In this document: piece by piece, positions 7,007 through 13,095 of the stretch | Position numbering within the stretch: position 1 is the first letter of the stretch | Layout: every line of letters starts with the position of its first letter | Source of the DNA: an uncultured Bdellovibrionales bacterium | Lineage (GTDB): Bacteria > Bdellovibrionota > Bdellovibrionia > Bdellovibrionales > UBA1609 | Assembly: GCA_937980625.1 (NCBI GenBank) | Contig: CALJPJ010000070.1 | Span: 1 to 13,095 of the forward strand | Length of the DNA: 13,095 nt | Reading direction: 5' to 3' | Program-made: the position numbers and the translations under genes | Notes under the pieces: generated by a model | What the model saw: the letters and a program-made list of their open reading frames with translations, nothing else | What the model was told of the DNA's origin: nothing | Database searches by the model: none

Positions 7007-7036
7007 TAGATACTAAAATTCAATTTTTAGTATCTA
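7007..7036 (+). terminator. Strong 12-bp hairpin; terminator of the upstream unit or 5' stem-loop of the next gene
   Basis: TAGATACTAAAA (7007-7018) pairs perfectly with TTTTAGTATCTA (7025-7036) around the loop TTCAAT, followed by only three T. It is the longest perfect stem I saw in the window. It lies 160 bases after the MFS stop, 1 base after the possible small ORF and 39 bases before the next ATG. A TATAAT at 6990-6995 would start transcription near 7002, placing the hairpin at the very 5' end of the downstream mRNA. A terminator and an mRNA-stabilising 5' stem-loop are both possible. Confidence 0.5.
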
Positions 7037-7075
7037 TTTGAAATTTTAAATAACAATAAATAAAAAGGATAAATT

Positions 7076-7459
7076 ATGAAAAAAATGATGTTATTAATTG
7101 TAGTTTTATTATCTTCATCTATGTCTTTAGCTTATGATATTGCTGATTATGGCGACTCAAGAACTCAAGTGAAAACTTGTGCTTTTGACGACTTTAGGAC
7201 TTTGTATGATCAGTTAAGCAGCGCTGAAGTCGAAGTGATTACTGGAGAAGAGTTGGTTGGTACTGTAAAAAGTATAATGATGCAAGAAATTGGGTCTGAT
7301 TGCTATGTTGTGATTCCTGATTTTAGAAATATGGTAAGCATTCCAGGTTCTAAAACTGTAACATATGTAGTTTCGGATGCAACTAGAGGTTATGAAGTTG
7401 TATACGTAACAGACATGGAGTCTGATACAGAAAGAGTATCGGTAAAAGCATTACACTAA
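7076..7459 (+). CDS. Small secreted protein of unknown function
   Basis: 127 residues; AGGA at 7066-7069 is 6 bases from the ATG. Residues 1-19 (MKKMMLLIVVLLSSSMSLA) are a textbook Sec signal peptide with an SLA cleavage site, giving a mature acidic protein of about 108 residues, probably periplasmic. The mature part alternates short beta-like strands (EVEVITG, CYVVIPDF, TVTYVVSDA, YEVVYVTDM) and has two Cys (35 and 76) that could form one disulfide. I do not recognise a family. It is alone on its transcript as far as can be seen: the next gene is convergent and its stop lies 24 bases away. No clear terminator is visible in that short gap. The leader carries the hairpin at 7007-7036. Confidence 0.75.
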   Translation: MKKMMLLIVVLLSSSMSLAYDIADYGDSRTQVKTCAFDDFRTLYDQLSSAEVEVITGEELVGTVKSIMMQEIGSDCYVVIPDFRNMVSIPGSKTVTYVVSDATRGYEVVYVTDMESDTERVSVKALH

Positions 7460-7483
7460 ATAATTACTAAGGGCTGTTTGGGC

Positions 7484-8479
7484 TTATACACTCCAAGCAG
7501 CTTTCTTTTTTTCCTCAGAAATAAAGCTACATTTCAAAGCAATATCATTGCAGTACTTAAAATCTTTTTCTGTTAAGCCATACTTTGACATTAAAAGCTC
7601 ATACTCGTGAGTCAAATCAATATTAAAAATTCCAGGATCGTCAGAGTTAATTGTTGTTAGTACCCCTTTGTCCATTAAACTTTTAAATGGGTGATTGTTT
7701 TTATCTTTTATAGCACCAGTTAACCAATTACTAGTTGGGCAAAGCTCTAAAGGAATTTGATGGTCAATGAGATATTGAATAACGTTTTCATCTCTAAAAC
7801 ATTGCACTCCGTGGCCAATGCGAGTGGCTCCTAAGTGTTCAATGGCTTCAAGAATATACCTTGGTGCATTGGGTACGTCGGACTCACCAGCATGTACAGT
7901 TATACCCAAGCCAGCTTTTTTAGCTCTGAGAAAAAAGCTAGAAAAGGGTTTAGAATCAAAGCCTTCTTCGTTATCTGCGAGATCAAGCCCAATAAAAGTA
8001 TCTTTATGTTCAATAGCAAAGTCAGTGACAGACTCCGCAATATTTAAGGGAGAAATGCGTTGAATAATACATAAAAGGCCAACAGCCATATTAAATTGTT
8101 TTTCAGCTTTTTTTATTCCCCGGACAATAGCTAAATGAGCTTGTTCAAAACTAATATGGTCATGTCCTAAAACAAGAAATGTAGGTGCATAGCGCAGTTC
8201 AAGAACTTTAATTCCTTCATTGTGCGCATCTTCACAGATTTCATAGCTAATTTGTTCAATGATATCCACAGTCTTAAATAGCTTTTGCGTGTCTAAAAAC
8301 TTATTTAGTACTGAACCTAGATCTTTCATGGGTTCAGTAATTAAAAAGTACTTTGCAAAATCCTTAGGATCATCAACATTAATACCTATTTGCGGTGCAA
8401 GGGCTTTGATTGTTGAATGTCGAACGGATAATTCTAGGTGACGATGGAGCTCTACTTTTGGTAATTTTTTAATGTTCAT
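7484..8479 (-). CDS. Adenosine deaminase family purine hydrolase
   Basis: 331 residues from the ATG at 8479. An in-frame TTG at 8518 would add 13 residues, but it lies inside or next to a TATAAT box, so 8479 is preferred; it lacks a good Shine-Dalgarno. Metal and catalytic residues are in place in this numbering: H12 and H14 (ELHRHLEL), H196 and catalytic E199 (TVHAGES), H223 (IGHGV), D280 and D281 (NSDDPGIF). The 57-residue distance from the IGHG His to the first Asp equals that of mouse ADA. ELCPTSNWLTGA also fits. Such enzymes convert adenosine to inosine in the cytoplasm for purine salvage; adenine deaminase activity cannot be excluded. Odd points: the usual Gly after HxHL(D/E) is Leu, and NTDDP is NSDDP. 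It is convergent with the small secreted gene and divergent from the transketolase-like gene. Confidence 0.9.
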   Translation of the reverse strand: MNIKKLPKVELHRHLELSVRHSTIKALAPQIGINVDDPKDFAKYFLITEPMKDLGSVLNKFLDTQKLFKTVDIIEQISYEICEDAHNEGIKVLELRYAPTFLVLGHDHISFEQAHLAIVRGIKKAEKQFNMAVGLLCIIQRISPLNIAESVTDFAIEHKDTFIGLDLADNEEGFDSKPFSSFFLRAKKAGLGITVHAGESDVPNAPRYILEAIEHLGATRIGHGVQCFRDENVIQYLIDHQIPLELCPTSNWLTGAIKDKNNHPFKSLMDKGVLTTINSDDPGIFNIDLTHEYELLMSKYGLTEKDFKYCNDIALKCSFISEEKKKAAWSV

Positions 8480-8517
8480 GTATCGTAGAGTATTAAAATT
8501 AATATGAGTATTCAACA

Positions 8518-8533
8518 ATTATACGCAATTATA
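8518..8533 (-). promoter_or_regulatory. Tandem -10 boxes of the adenosine deaminase gene
   Basis: Read on the minus strand, TATAAT occurs at 8533-8528 and again at 8523-8518, 4 bases apart. Either would start transcription about 30-45 bases upstream of the ATG at 8479. A matching -35 is not obvious; GTTATT lies about 16 bases before the first box. The position argues that the TTG at 8518 is not the translation start unless the message is leaderless. Confidence 0.45.
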
Positions 8534-8621
8534 CTGTGTGACGCTGGTAAATAACACAATTCTAATATTTCAAATAGAGAGAGAAATTAAACTATGTTAC
8601 TAAAATTGTGTGCGACTAATT

Positions 8622-8633
8622 TGTAATATTACA
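8622..8633. repeat. 12-base perfect palindrome TGTAATATTACA
   Basis: This palindrome lies between the divergent adenosine deaminase and transketolase-like genes, 81 bases before the latter's ATG and about 90 bases upstream of the deaminase -10 boxes. It shares TGTAA/TTACA arms with the repeats at 5041-5052 and 6911-6929. It could be an operator for one or both genes. Confidence 0.35.
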
Positions 8634-8713
8634 TTATTGCTCAGCCCTTTTCTGTTGGCAATAAATTAACGCTTGGCCATTTGTATGACTAAAACCCAAG
8701 CTAAGGAGATGTC

Positions 8714-10729
8714 ATGAGTAACTTAATACCATTCAAGATGAAAGTGCCACTTGCTGGAAACCCATCTGGTGAGCTTTTATATTTTACTCAAGTGAGTTTG
8801 GCTTCTGGTGAAAAAATCAACTTTTCAGACCCTAAAGCGTTACGTGCTATGGTTGCTTTAATGGATATGCAGGCCACAATGGGAGGAGCAGCCTCCCACT
8901 GGGGCGGGCCCTCAGCATTTTCAGAGATAGTATCTGCTATTTATGGCTATGCTTTTAATGAGGCGATTAAAAATAACAAGGACTGGTATGAAGACTTTCA
9001 CTTAATAAATGATGCTGGTCACTGCGAAAATGTACTATATGCTTTAAAAGCGAATCATGGTTTTGCAGACTTAAACCTGCAAAGCTTGAAAGGCTTTCGT
9101 TCAATTAAAAGCCCATTAACTGGTCATGGTGAGTCTCATTTGTTTCCGCAAGGTGTTTACTTAAGTAATGGCCCGTTGGGCTCTAGTATTTCTCAGGCTC
9201 AAGGCTTAGCGCTGGCAGATGGCTTATCTGGTACGAACAGAGTGACTGTGACGACAATATCTGATGGAGCATCTATGGAAGGGGAGGCTAAAGAGGCCTT
9301 TGCTGCAATTCCTGGCTTGGCAGCAAAAGGTCAAATGGCACCATTTGTTATGGTCATTAGTGATAATAATACTAAACTGTCTGGTCGTATTGATGAGCAA
9401 AGTTTTTCTATGAAAAATACATTCGCATCACTGCAAGCATTAGGTTGGGATGTGGTGGAGTTAAAAGAGGGGCATGATTTACAAAAATGTGTAACTACTT
9501 TTGAAACTGTAATTAGTAAAGTGAAGAAAAACCCAAATAAGCCAGTAGCTATTTGGGCTCACACAATAAAAGGTTATGGAGTAAAAAGCACTGAGACTGC
9601 TGCTTCAGGTGGACATGGTTTTCCACTTAAAAAGGCTGAAGATCTTAAACTTTTTATCGAAGAAATATATGGCGATGAACCAGTTCCCAGCGATTTTATA
9701 AATTGGCAAAATGAATTAATTGAGCAACAAAATAATAAAGTTAAATCTACAAGCGCTACGAAAAAAGAAAAGGTTCAAGTGGGCGTAGCCAAAGCTTTAA
9801 TTAACAAGCGAAAAACAGGTTCACCAATTGTTTCAGTGACCAGTGATTTACCAGGCTCTACTGGGCTAGCTGCTTTTCAAAAAGAGTTTCCTGATAGTTT
9901 TATTGATGTGGGAGTGGCTGAGTCTAATATGGTGAGTGTAGCTGCTGGATTATCAAAGGCTGGGTTTGTACCTATTGTTGATACTTTTTCACAGTTTGGT
10001 GTAACTAAAGGGGCCTTACCCTTTTTAATGGCTAATTTGTCTCAAGCTCCAATGATAGCCATATTTTCTCATGCTGGGTTTCAAGATGCTGCTGACGGAG
10101 CCAGTCACCAGGCTTTAACTTATTTTTCTATGACGAGTTCATTGCCAAACACTAAAGTTTATAGTTTGGCTACCAGTCAAGATGCTGAAGAGCTCATCTC
10201 ATTGGCTATAGATGACTTTACAAAGCAAAGAAGTGCTGGGACTACTCCTCCCACTTATATATTTTTTCTAGGTAGAGAAACATTTGTACCAACAGTTACC
10301 CCAGACAAACCTAGTCTTGGTCAGTCGCAAATTGTATTAGATAACTCAAATGACTTTGAAAAAGCGGTTACAATTGTGGCAGCGGGCCCTTTGTTACATC
10401 AAGCTTTACTAGCTGCCAATGATTTAAAACAAGATTCAATTGGTGCCATTGTTGTTAACCCTCTGATTATTAACAACCCAGATACTAAATTATTATCTGA
10501 GTGCTTAAGTAAAAGTAATAATCAATTAATTACTGTTGAAGACCATCAACTAAATGCAGGTATGGGTTCAATTTTGTGCCATAACTTATCTATGAATAAT
10601 ATTGCATTTAAATTAAAATCTTTAGGTGTTAAGGGTGAGTATGGCCAAAGCGCATACAGCGCGATTGAGCTATATCAAAAGCATGGCATAGACTCAAAAA
10701 GTATAGTTGCAGCTGCTAAAAGTTTTTAA
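8714..10729 (+). CDS. Transketolase-family thiamine diphosphate enzyme
   Basis: 671 residues, the usual transketolase length; AAGGAG at 8703-8708 is 5 bases from the ATG. The three expected domains appear in order. The TPP pyrophosphate domain has NDAGHCENVLYAL, the GPLGSSISQAQGLALAD segment and SDG (183-185) to DNN (217-219), the counterpart of GDG-x(n)-NN. The pyrimidine domain (about 355-520) has catalytic Glu403 in VGVAESNMVSVAAGL and DAADGASHQ. The C-terminal domain has VEDHQLNAGMGS. Transketolase moves two-carbon units between sugar phosphates in the pentose phosphate pathway. Compared with TktA, the SNGHG region reads NDAGHC, GDG reads SDG, and the segment after it (ASMEGEAKEAFAAIPGL) differs, so this is a divergent branch. 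Other TPP enzymes of the same fold (DXS-like or PDH E1-like) fit less well. It is monocistronic as far as visible. Confidence 0.85.
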   Translation: MSNLIPFKMKVPLAGNPSGELLYFTQVSLASGEKINFSDPKALRAMVALMDMQATMGGAASHWGGPSAFSEIVSAIYGYAFNEAIKNNKDWYEDFHLINDAGHCENVLYALKANHGFADLNLQSLKGFRSIKSPLTGHGESHLFPQGVYLSNGPLGSSISQAQGLALADGLSGTNRVTVTTISDGASMEGEAKEAFAAIPGLAAKGQMAPFVMVISDNNTKLSGRIDEQSFSMKNTFASLQALGWDVVELKEGHDLQKCVTTFETVISKVKKNPNKPVAIWAHTIKGYGVKSTETAASGGHGFPLKKAEDLKLFIEEIYGDEPVPSDFINWQNELIEQQNNKVKSTSATKKEKVQVGVAKALINKRKTGSPIVSVTSDLPGSTGLAAFQKEFPDSFIDVGVAESNMVSVAAGLSKAGFVPIVDTFSQFGVTKGALPFLMANLSQAPMIAIFSHAGFQDAADGASHQALTYFSMTSSLPNTKVYSLATSQDAEELISLAIDDFTKQRSAGTTPPTYIFFLGRETFVPTVTPDKPSLGQSQIVLDNSNDFEKAVTIVAAGPLLHQALLAANDLKQDSIGAIVVNPLIINNPDTKLLSECLSKSNNQLITVEDHQLNAGMGSILCHNLSMNNIAFKLKSLGVKGEYGQSAYSAIELYQKHGIDSKSIVAAAKSF

Positions 10730-11143
10730 AGTACTCAGTTATAACTATGTTGGCTGCGGAGTTGTTTGGTTAAGAGTATTTTAGCTATTGCTATTTGATA
10801 TTTGAGTACGAAATGATAAATGAACTGAAAAATCTTGACTGAGCGGAAGTGATGCTAGAAAGATTTGTTATCTGGATATAGTAGAGTGCTAAGTCTTCCT
10901 GTGACTGTGACTGTGGCTACATATAATCTTGGGAATTAAAATAGAAGAGTTTAAATTTAAGATTATACATATAATAAAAAACTATCGGTGATGAAAAAAT
11001 TGGGGAGATTCGTCTTATTTATACTTATCATAACTTAAAATTGCCAATGTTATCTAACGACGGTCAATATCTATTTGGTATGTCCCAAAAAAAATAAATA
11101 GCCACAAGTTAATTTAAAAATAATTATTCAAAAAAATTTAGAC
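10730..11143. other. 414-base gap without a convincing gene; several inverted repeats
   Basis: This lies between two converging genes (tkt-like and tatA). Seen in it: GTACTCA (10731-10737) against TGAGTAC (10803-10809); AAATCTT (10830-10836) against AAGATTT (10860-10866); three tandem hexamers CTGTGA, CTGTGA, CTGTGG (10899-10916); and TATAATCTT (10922-10930) against AAGATTATA (10959-10967), extendable by three G-U pairs. Neither strand has an ORF with a Shine-Dalgarno. A 15-codon frame at 10991-11038 (MKKLGRFVLFILIIT) looks like a signal peptide start cut by TAA. No standard hairpin-plus-T terminator was found for either flanking gene. It may hold a small RNA or a decayed gene. Confidence 0.5.
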
Positions 11144-11344
11144 TTAACTTTTTTTGTCGTTATTAATTTGTTCTTTTTTTTCAGCAGTAGTTGTTACGTC
11201 AATTTCATCGTCTGTACTAATGCCGCTTTTAAATCCTCTAATGGCTTTACCTAAAGATTTTCCAATTTCTGGAATCCTTTTAGGGCCAAATATGACAAGT
11301 ACTATTGCCGCGACTATTAAAATTTGCCAAAATGATGGGCTCAT
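11144..11344 (-). CDS. tatA: Twin-arginine translocase subunit TatA/TatE
   Basis: 66 residues; AAAGGA on the minus strand (about 11351-11356) is 6 bases from the ATG. It has the full TatA layout: a short periplasmic N-terminus with polar Gln7 before the membrane span (about 5-18), the hinge FGPKRIPEIG at about 19-28, an amphipathic helix (KSLGKAIRGFKSGI) and a charged, unstructured tail. TatA oligomers form the pore of the Tat system, which exports folded proteins, often cofactor-containing ones, across the inner membrane. The IPEIGKSLGKAI form and the short tail fit TatA rather than TatB. tatB and tatC are not adjacent in the window, so tatA is separate here. It lies 236 bases downstream of the pcnB-like gene and probably has its own promoter; an AT-rich TAATATAAG stretch precedes the ribosome site. 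Confidence 0.95.
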   Translation of the reverse strand: MSPSFWQILIVAAIVLVIFGPKRIPEIGKSLGKAIRGFKSGISTDDEIDVTTTAEKKEQINNDKKS

Positions 11345-11580
11345 AAAAAATCCTTTGTTATACTTATATTATCGTCACAATGACTTAATTTATAAAATTA
11401 TTTTAAACTACTGCTTGATAAAGGTCTAGTATTTAGACTCATACTGCGTTAGCAAATTAAACTGACGTTGATTTTAATATGGCTAGGCTTTAGTCGTTTT
11501 TGAGGCTTGATGCTCATAATGTTCTGAAATCAAATAACAAAATTGAGGCGTTTACTGGTCGGTTTGAGCAACAAGTTTAC

Positions 11581-12759
11581 TTATGAGGAGGCGTTAACAA
11601 TAAACTTTTGTAAAAAACTAAACTCTTTAGCTGTTAAGCTTACGTCGAGCTTGGCGTACATTAAAGCCGTTGGGTAGCTATCTTTTTGAGTATACACTTT
11701 TAGCTTATCTTTAGGGTAAGTTACAATTTCACTGAGTTCTGCTTGTTGCTGAAGGGCCTTACAGCAAATGGACTGTTCATAATTAAACATTCCTAGCTCA
11801 TCGCGCATAAGACTTTTAAGTTTAGGGTCTTCAAGTAAGTTTTTAGATTTACATTTAACCTTGGGGTCGGGATTAACTTGGCTACGATAATAAGCCCAAA
11901 TTAAAAATGAAAATAGTTGGGTTGTCGATTGATGGTTAAGACACTCTGGTTTTTCTCTTAGGCGTAAAATAAACTCATTGCTTTCCAGAGCCTGGTCAAT
12001 GATTGGGGCAATATGCTTTAATATACCAAGATCTTTAGCCTCTACAAAAGCCGCTGATGGGTTTTTTAGTTTTAATAGCTTCAAAAACTCTTCCCTGCGG
12101 CGAGGTAGTACTGAGTTAGCGATCATTTGCGCATTTGCTGATATTGACTTTTTAAATTTATGTTCGATAGTAAATTTTAATTTATGGGCTAAGCGTATGG
12201 CTCTAAATATTCTAATGGGGTCTTCTTCGATTCTAATATCAGGGTTGCCAATAATTCTAATAATACGGTCATTAAGATCCTTTAAACCAGTACTATAATC
12301 TGTAACATCCCCAGAGCTAGGGTCATAAAAAAGAGCATTAATGGTAAAGTCTCGCCGCTCAGCATCTTCTTGTGGAGAGCCAAAGTAATTATCACCCTTT
12401 TTAATTGGTTCTCCATCCTCTCCAATCACATCAATATCGCTATCTTTTTTGTTTCGTCTAAAGGTGGCCACTTCAATTTGTAGCTCACCACGCTTGACTA
12501 ATACGAGCCTAAACCGTTTACCAATAATAAAGGCGTTATGAATATTTTTTTTTATTTGTCTTGGTCGAGCTTCAGTGACAAGGTCAAAATCTTTGGGAAT
12601 GATCCCAAGCATTAAATCCCTAACGCAACCTCCTACTATAAAAGAGGTGAACCCTTTTCTTTGGAGAGTTTCAACCACTTTAAGGGCATGGGTGTTGATC
12701 CATTTAGGGGAGAGATTGGGAGTTTCAGAGTTAGTCATAATATAATCTAATAATGACAT
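11581..12759 (-). CDS. PcnB/CCA-type RNA nucleotidyltransferase (probable poly(A) polymerase)
   Basis: 392 residues of the class II nucleotidyltransferase (pol beta) superfamily. The catalytic head has VGGCVRDLMLG (GG at 43-44, R47, D48) and the metal-binding pair KDFDLVT (D57, D59). GKRFRLVLVKRGELQIEVATFR, then NYFGSPQEDAERRDFTINALFYDP and the neck EEDPIRIFRAIRLAHKLKFTIE follow. GKRFRLVxV and the NxFGxxxEDAxRRDFTxNAL form are typical of PcnB-like enzymes rather than CCA-adding ones, but the two are hard to separate by sequence. PcnB adds A tails that promote RNA decay. The C-terminus lacks the Arg-rich extension of the E. coli protein. Start: ATG 12759 with GAAAGAAGA just before; ATG 12738 is an alternative with no ribosome site. 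Confidence 0.85.
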   Translation of the reverse strand: MSLLDYIMTNSETPNLSPKWINTHALKVVETLQRKGFTSFIVGGCVRDLMLGIIPKDFDLVTEARPRQIKKNIHNAFIIGKRFRLVLVKRGELQIEVATFRRNKKDSDIDVIGEDGEPIKKGDNYFGSPQEDAERRDFTINALFYDPSSGDVTDYSTGLKDLNDRIIRIIGNPDIRIEEDPIRIFRAIRLAHKLKFTIEHKFKKSISANAQMIANSVLPRRREEFLKLLKLKNPSAAFVEAKDLGILKHIAPIIDQALESNEFILRLREKPECLNHQSTTQLFSFLIWAYYRSQVNPDPKVKCKSKNLLEDPKLKSLMRDELGMFNYEQSICCKALQQQAELSEIVTYPKDKLKVYTQKDSYPTALMYAKLDVSLTAKEFSFLQKFIVNASS

Positions 12760-12814
12760 TCTTCTTTCATAATGGCAAAGTTCTTTATAAGAGCTGAGTT
12801 ATTTAAGAGGAATT

Positions 12815-13095
12815 ATGGATTATTTACAAAATTTTAATTACAAAGTTTCAGGTAATTTTGGGTCAGAGAATTATTTAGTATTCCTACACGGTTTGATGGG
12901 GGCAGGAGTAAACTGGAATAAAATCACTAAGGCTTTTGAAGCTGAGTTCCAAATCCTTACTTTTGATCAACGTGGCCATGGTAGGTCTTTTAAGCCAACA
13001 AGTGGCTATAGCCCATTTGATTATGCTGATGATCTTAAAAAAATTATTAGCGAATTAGGTTGGAATCAGATTAATTTAGTTGGTCATTCTATGGG
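12815..13095 (+). CDS. Alpha/beta hydrolase fold enzyme (5' part, runs off the window)
   Basis: The first 93 complete codons are present; AAGAGG at 12805-12810 is 4 bases from the ATG. The family hallmarks are in order: the oxyanion-hole segment FLHGLMGAGVNW (HG at 25-26), then FDQRGHGRS at about 50-58, and the nucleophile elbow GHSMG at the very edge, with Ser92 as the expected nucleophile. The acid and His of the triad lie beyond the window. The form resembles small esterases of the YbfF/MenH-like group, which hydrolyse thioesters or carboxylesters; the substrate is not determinable. There is no signal peptide, so it is cytoplasmic. It is divergent from the pcnB-like gene, with 55 bases between the two starts that must hold both promoters. 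Confidence 0.9.
   Translation, partial: MDYLQNFNYKVSGNFGSENYLVFLHGLMGAGVNWNKITKAFEAEFQILTFDQRGHGRSFKPTSGYSPFDYADDLKKIISELGWNQINLVGHSM

Noticed and set aside
7818..8441. Plus-strand ORFs opposite the adenosine deaminase gene
   Set aside because: The minus strand encodes all metal-binding motifs of the deaminase; the plus frames are shadows without recognisable features.
8594..8626. 10-codon frame (MLLKLCATNL) upstream of the transketolase-like gene, possible leader peptide
   Set aside because: Only a vague purine-rich stretch precedes it; there is no run of regulatory codons and no attenuator hairpin with a T run after it.
10899..10916. Three tandem CTGTG(A/G) hexamers as a CRISPR-like or VNTR array
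   Set aside because: Only three short contiguous copies with no spacers; listed only as a minor repeat within the intergenic gap.
11154..11429. 91-codon plus-strand ORF over tatA
   Set aside because: TatA on the minus strand is unmistakable, and the plus frame starts inside it.
11454..11522. 22-codon minus-strand frame between tatA and the pcnB-like gene (starts MSIKPQKRLK)
   Set aside because: There is no ribosome site, and the length is within chance expectation.
11978..12298. 106-codon plus-strand ORF opposite the pcnB-like gene
   Set aside because: It mirrors the conserved neck region of the nucleotidyltransferase, with no ribosome site and no motif.
1..13095. Mobile element, prophage or defence island
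   Set aside because: No transposase, integrase, terminal repeats, tRNA-adjacent att sites, restriction, toxin-antitoxin or CRISPR genes are visible, and the base composition looks even by eye.

Overview
The window is AT-rich, densely coded DNA from what looks like a Gram-negative bacterium: it has TatA, several exported (presumably periplasmic) proteins, a Mo-hydroxylase operon and a PcnB-type nucleotidyltransferase. The overall gene style would fit a low-GC Bdellovibrio-like or other deltaproteobacterial-type lineage, but no gene here fixes the taxonomy, so this is a weak guess. No rRNA, tRNA, CRISPR array, insertion sequence, integrase or phage gene was seen. The gene content reads as ordinary chromosome with several poorly characterised genes.

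Layout. (1) 1-1625, plus strand: the end of a molybdopterin hydroxylase large subunit, then xdhC-like and mocA-like maturation genes, tightly packed and overlapping. Together they supply sulfurated, probably cytidylated, Mo cofactor to the hydroxylase. (2) 1618-2349, minus: an unrecognised secreted protein that meets the mocA-like gene tail to tail with an 8-base overlap. (3) 2629-4993, plus: a two-gene module of a DUF898/YjgN polytopic membrane protein and a membrane-anchored M48 zinc peptidase with an N-terminal DUF7092-like domain. (4) 5169-6847, plus: a secreted DUF4430-like (transcobalamin C-terminal-like) protein followed 2 bases later by an MFS transporter. (5) 6848-7459, plus: an intergenic region with a very strong Shine-Dalgarno, a possible 32-codon small ORF lacking a standard start codon, two strong inverted repeats, and a small secreted protein of unknown function. 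(6) 7484-8479, minus: an adenosine deaminase family enzyme, divergent from (7) 8714-10729, plus: a transketolase-family thiamine diphosphate enzyme. (8) 10730-11143: a 414-base gap without a convincing gene but with several inverted repeats. (9) 11144-12759, minus: tatA and a PcnB/CCA-type nucleotidyltransferase. (10) 12815 to the end, plus: the start of an alpha/beta hydrolase.

The clearest functional unit is the Mo-hydroxylase operon. The units most open to new biology are the DUF898-M48 pair, the DUF4430-MFS pair, and the 6890-7036 intergenic segment. I found no evidence for a complete, novel multi-gene system such as a defence island or mobile element, and I do not claim one.
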